DNA from: JBBREP01 sp036501845
Lineage (GTDB): Bacteria > Actinomycetota > Acidimicrobiia > IMCC26256 > PALSA-610
Direction of reading: 5' to 3'
DNA length: 15,811 bases
NCBI GenBank assembly: GCA_036501845.1
Contig: DASXZO010000111.1
Coordinates: 1-15,811 of the forward strand
How positions within the stretch are numbered: position 1 is the stretch's first letter; each line of letters opens with the position of its first letter. The position numbers and the translations under genes were made by a program. The notes beneath the pieces were generated by a model, which had not been told where the DNA came from, searched no databases, and saw only the letters and a program-made list of their open reading frames with translations. Below are positions 13,345 to 15,811 of this stretch, piece after piece.

Positions 13345-14657
13345 TCCCGCGTTACACGCGACCGGAGATGGCCGCGCTGTTCACCGACGAGGCCAAGCTC
13401 GGTGCCTGGCTCGAGGTCGAGGTGCTGGCGTGCGAGGGCTGGGCCGAGATCGGCGTGGTGCCGGAGGAGCACGCGCGCGCGATCCGCGAGCGCGGCGCCT
13501 TCACCGTCGACGCGGTGCTCGAGCGCGAGAAGGTCACCGACCACGACGTCGCCGCGTTCGTCGACGTGGTGCAGGAGAGCGTGGGAATGCCGGCGGGCGC
13601 GTGGGTGCACTACGGGCTCACGTCCACCGACGTGGTCGACACCGCGCAGAACCACATCCTCGTGCAGGCGCTCGACGTGCTCGCGAGCGCGGCCGAACGC
13701 CTGGAGAAGGCGCTCGTGCAGGTTGCACGGGCGCATCGCGACACCGCGTGCGTGGGTCGCACCCACGGCATCCACGCCGAACCCACCACATTCGGCACCA
13801 AGCCGGCGCTGTGGGCGCTGCAGGTGCGTCGCGATCGCCAACGCATCGCGCGCGCCCGCACGATGATGGCCGTGGGCAAGCTCAGCGGCGCGGTGGGCAC
13901 CTACAGCAACATCGATCCGAGCGTGGAGCAGTACGTGTGCGAGCACCTCGGTCTGCAGCCCGTGCCGGCCACGCAAGTGGTTGCCCGTGACCGCCACGCC
14001 GAGATGATGTACGTGACCGCGGCCATCGGCACCACGTGCGAGACGATCGGCCTCGAGGTGCGCCACCTCCAGCGCACCGAGGTGCGCGAGGTGCTGGAAC
14101 CCTTCCGCATGGGCGCGCAAAAGGGTTCGTCGGCGATGCCGCACAAGCGCAACCCGATCAAGAGCGAGCAGCTCTGCGGGCTCGCGCGCGTGCTGCGCGG
14201 CAACGTGGTGCCGGCGCTCGAGAACGTCGCGCTCTGGCACGAGCGCGACATCTCGCACAGCTCCGCCGAGCGCGTGATCTTTGCCGACTCGCTGCAACTC
14301 GCGCACTACGTGCTTGTGCAGGCGACAACGATCGTGTCGGGCTTGCAGGTGGACGCGGCGCGCATGCGCGAGAACCTCGACGCCAGCTACGGGCTCGTCT
14401 TCAGCCAGCCGGTACTCCTCGCGCTGGTGGAAGCCGGGACGAGCCGCGACGACGCGTACAGAATCGTGCAGCGCGCGGCGATGACGTCGTGGGACACCCG
14501 GCGCATGTTCCGCGACGTGCTTGGCGACGACCCCGAGGTCACCAAACACCTCACCCACGAACGACTCGACGAGTGCTTCGATCTTGTGCGATCACTCGGC
14601 CACGTCGGGCGAACATTCGACGCGATCGACGAGATGGAGCGGACTCCACTGCAATGA
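13341..14657 (+). CDS. purB: Adenylosuccinate lyase
   Basis: PurB removes fumarate both from SAICAR (to AICAR) and from adenylosuccinate (to AMP), so it serves the IMP route and the branch begun by PurA. It belongs to the fumarase/aspartase superfamily and is a homotetramer. The 438 residues match the usual length. Visible are YTRPEM near the N-terminus, H68 in TDHDV, HYGLTSTDVVDT (90-101), GRTHGIHAEP with H142, and the superfamily signature GSSAMPHKRNPIKSE (262-276) with the catalytic Ser in the mobile loop. ATG 13341 overlaps the purD stop as ATGA, with GGGGGTGGAG just upstream; the open frame extends further upstream but is only the purD shadow. The gene ends in an ATGA overlap with purC, so coupled translation is likely. 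Confidence 0.97.
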   Translation: MIPRYTRPEMAALFTDEAKLGAWLEVEVLACEGWAEIGVVPEEHARAIRERGAFTVDAVLEREKVTDHDVAAFVDVVQESVGMPAGAWVHYGLTSTDVVDTAQNHILVQALDVLASAAERLEKALVQVARAHRDTACVGRTHGIHAEPTTFGTKPALWALQVRRDRQRIARARTMMAVGKLSGAVGTYSNIDPSVEQYVCEHLGLQPVPATQVVARDRHAEMMYVTAAIGTTCETIGLEVRHLQRTEVREVLEPFRMGAQKGSSAMPHKRNPIKSEQLCGLARVLRGNVVPALENVALWHERDISHSSAERVIFADSLQLAHYVLVQATTIVSGLQVDAARMRENLDASYGLVFSQPVLLALVEAGTSRDDAYRIVQRAAMTSWDTRRMFRDVLGDDPEVTKHLTHERLDECFDLVRSLGHVGRTFDAIDEMERTPLQ

Positions 14658-15529
14658 CTGCTCTCAAGCACGTGTACTCGGGCAAGGTGCGCGAGCTCTA
14701 CGAGGTGAGCCACGACCGGCTCCTCGTGGTCGCCACCGATCGGGTTTCCGTGTTCGACGTGATCCTGCCCGACCCGATCCCCGACAAGGGCCGCGTGCTC
14801 ACCGCGCTGTCGACGTTCTGGTTCGACCACACCGCGTCGATCGTGGCGAATCACGTGATCTCGGCCGATCCCACCGACTTCCCGGAGATCGCCGGCGACG
14901 TGGCGGGGCGGGCGATGCTCGTGCAGGCCGCCCGCCCGGTGCACCTCGAGTGCGTCGTACGCGGCTTCCTGTTCGGGTCGGCGTGGAAGGAGTACCAGCG
15001 CGCGGGCACGATCAACGGCGAGTCGGCGCCGGCCGGACTGCACGAGGGCGACCGGCTTCCGGAGCCGCGATTCACGCCGACGACGAAGGCCGAGGCCGGC
15101 CACGACGAGCCGCTGACGCTGTCGGAGGCGCGCGATCTCGTGGGCGCCGACCTGCACGACCGCGTCCGTGACGTGTCGATCGCGCTCTACGAGTCGGGCG
15201 CGGCGCACGCGCATGCGAACGGCCTCGTCCTCGCCGACACGAAGTTCGAGTTCGGTGAGTGCGACGGCGAATTGATCCTCATCGACGAGTGCATGACTCC
15301 TGACAGCTCGCGCTACTGGCCGGCGGGCTGGTCGGGCGATGGGCCGCCGCCGAGCTTCGACAAGCAGCCCGTGCGCGACTACATGGAAGCCACTGGCTGG
15401 AACAAGACACCACCGGCACCGTCGCTCGCGGCCGAGGTGATCGAGAGCACGCGCAACCGTTACGTCGAGGTGTACGAGATGCTCACCGGGTTGTCGTTCG
15501 ACGACTGGTACAGCGACGACGACGCCTGA
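14654..15529 (+). CDS. purC: SAICAR synthetase
   Basis: PurC joins carboxyaminoimidazole ribonucleotide and aspartate with ATP to give SAICAR, the substrate of PurB. The 291 residues are typical of the longer actinobacterial form. Motifs are YSGKVRELYE (8-17), ATDRVSVFD (27-35), PDKGRVLTALS, LECVVRGFLFGSAWKEY (98-114), LVLADTKFEFG (191-201) and DECMTPDSSRYWP (211-223), followed by DKQPVRDY. ATG 14654 overlaps the purB stop as ATGA, there is no strong ribosome site, and the conserved N-terminus starts here, so translation probably depends on purB. It ends in an acidic tail (DDWYSDDDA), and 22 to 31 bases separate it from purS. Confidence 0.97.
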   Translation: MTALKHVYSGKVRELYEVSHDRLLVVATDRVSVFDVILPDPIPDKGRVLTALSTFWFDHTASIVANHVISADPTDFPEIAGDVAGRAMLVQAARPVHLECVVRGFLFGSAWKEYQRAGTINGESAPAGLHEGDRLPEPRFTPTTKAEAGHDEPLTLSEARDLVGADLHDRVRDVSIALYESGAAHAHANGLVLADTKFEFGECDGELILIDECMTPDSSRYWPAGWSGDGPPPSFDKQPVRDYMEATGWNKTPPAPSLAAEVIESTRNRYVEVYEMLTGLSFDDWYSDDDA

Positions 15530-15547
15530 TCGTCTTGTCGCCGCTCG

Positions 15548-15553
15548 TAGCAT
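15548..15553 (+). promoter_or_regulatory. Possible -10 element for leaderless purS transcript
   Basis: TAGCAT fits the actinobacterial TANNNT -10 pattern and ends exactly 7 bases before the ATG at 15561, which has no ribosome site. That spacing would place the transcript start at the ATG. No good -35 is seen. It would add a promoter inside the pur cluster. Confidence 0.35.
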
Positions 15554-15560
15554 GCACTCG

Positions 15561-15811
15561 ATGACACGCTTCGAAGCCCGGGTCGACGTCACCCATCTGC
15601 CCGGCGTGGCCGACCCGCAGGGCGCCACCGTCGAGCGGGCGCTGCCCGCGCTCGGCTGGTCGAACGTGAGCGAGCTGAAGATCGGCAAGTCGATCCGCCT
15701 CGTGGTCGAGGCTTCCGACGCGGCCGCAGCCGAAGAGCAAGTGCGCCAGATGTGCGAGGTGATCCTCGCCAACCCGGTGATCGAGGCCTACGAGGTGTCG
15801 ATCACCGAGCT
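15561..15811 (+). CDS. purS: FGAM synthase subunit PurS, cut by the window edge
   Basis: PurS is the small subunit of the three-part phosphoribosylformylglycinamidine synthase (PurS, PurQ, PurL), helping ammonia pass from PurQ to PurL. The 83 visible residues fit the family: MTRFEARVDVTHLPGVADPQ, then GATVERALPALGWSNVSELK, then IGKSIRLVVEA, and the final strand NPVIEAYEVSITE. The family is about 80-85 residues long, so only the last few codons and the stop are probably missing. The start could be ATG 15561 or the in-frame ATG 15552, which adds MHS. 15561 is preferred because homologues begin close to it and TAGCAT lies 7 bases upstream. purQ and purL are expected just beyond the right edge. 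Confidence 0.92.
   Translation, partial: MTRFEARVDVTHLPGVADPQGATVERALPALGWSNVSELKIGKSIRLVVEASDAAAAEEQVRQMCEVILANPVIEAYEVSITE

Noticed and set aside
1..15811. CRISPR arrays, tRNAs, rRNAs, insertion sequences or phage genes
   Set aside because: No regularly spaced direct repeats, cloverleaf, rRNA or transposase sequence was recognised by eye; a covariance-model scan could not be run.

Overview
This is a high-GC window with dense gene packing, frequent GTG starts, ATGA/GTGA stop-start overlaps and NarL-type signalling, all of which suggest an actinobacterium. The class Acidimicrobiia is a guess from overall style; no rRNA or other phylogenetic marker is present to confirm it.

Layout. Bases 1-171 hold a fragment of a clpB middle (coiled-coil) domain on the minus strand. 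It is joined through about 9 shared bases to the 3' two thirds of another clpB copy on the plus strand (163-2022). This junction is either an assembly or amplification chimera or a real inversion. A nested inverted repeat at 2073-2122 separates clpB from a convergent pair of membrane-protein genes (2129-3735, minus): a LiaI-like 80-residue protein and a PspC/LiaF-like protein. These are divergent from a PspC-domain histidine kinase and a NarL-family response regulator (3865-5774, plus). Together the four genes look like a LiaFSR-type cell-envelope stress module, with a perfect inverted repeat in the shared promoter region. A secreted protein with Calx-beta domains and a seven-blade propeller follows (5866-7890). 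It converges with a minus-strand pair (7883-10372): a beta-class DNA methyltransferase with an extra C-terminal domain, and a partner of unknown family carrying nuclease-like residues. This pair is a candidate restriction-modification or DNA-modification module.

From 10587 to the right edge runs a de novo purine cluster, purA-purD-purB-purC-purS. purD/purB and purB/purC overlap by ATGA. PurD, PurC and PurS act on the route to IMP, PurB acts both on that route and in AMP synthesis, and PurA commits IMP to AMP. Two near-identical 34-bp palindromic repeats sit at the purA/purD and purD/purB junctions, and the second encodes a tail on PurD. A 14-bp perfect inverted repeat lies between the methyltransferase and purA promoters.

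No tRNA, rRNA, CRISPR array, insertion sequence or transposase was recognised. The items most worth a second look are the clpB junction, the methyltransferase pair separated by a single in-frame stop, the PspC/Lia divergon with its inverted repeat, the purA upstream palindrome, and the dispersed repeat in the pur cluster.
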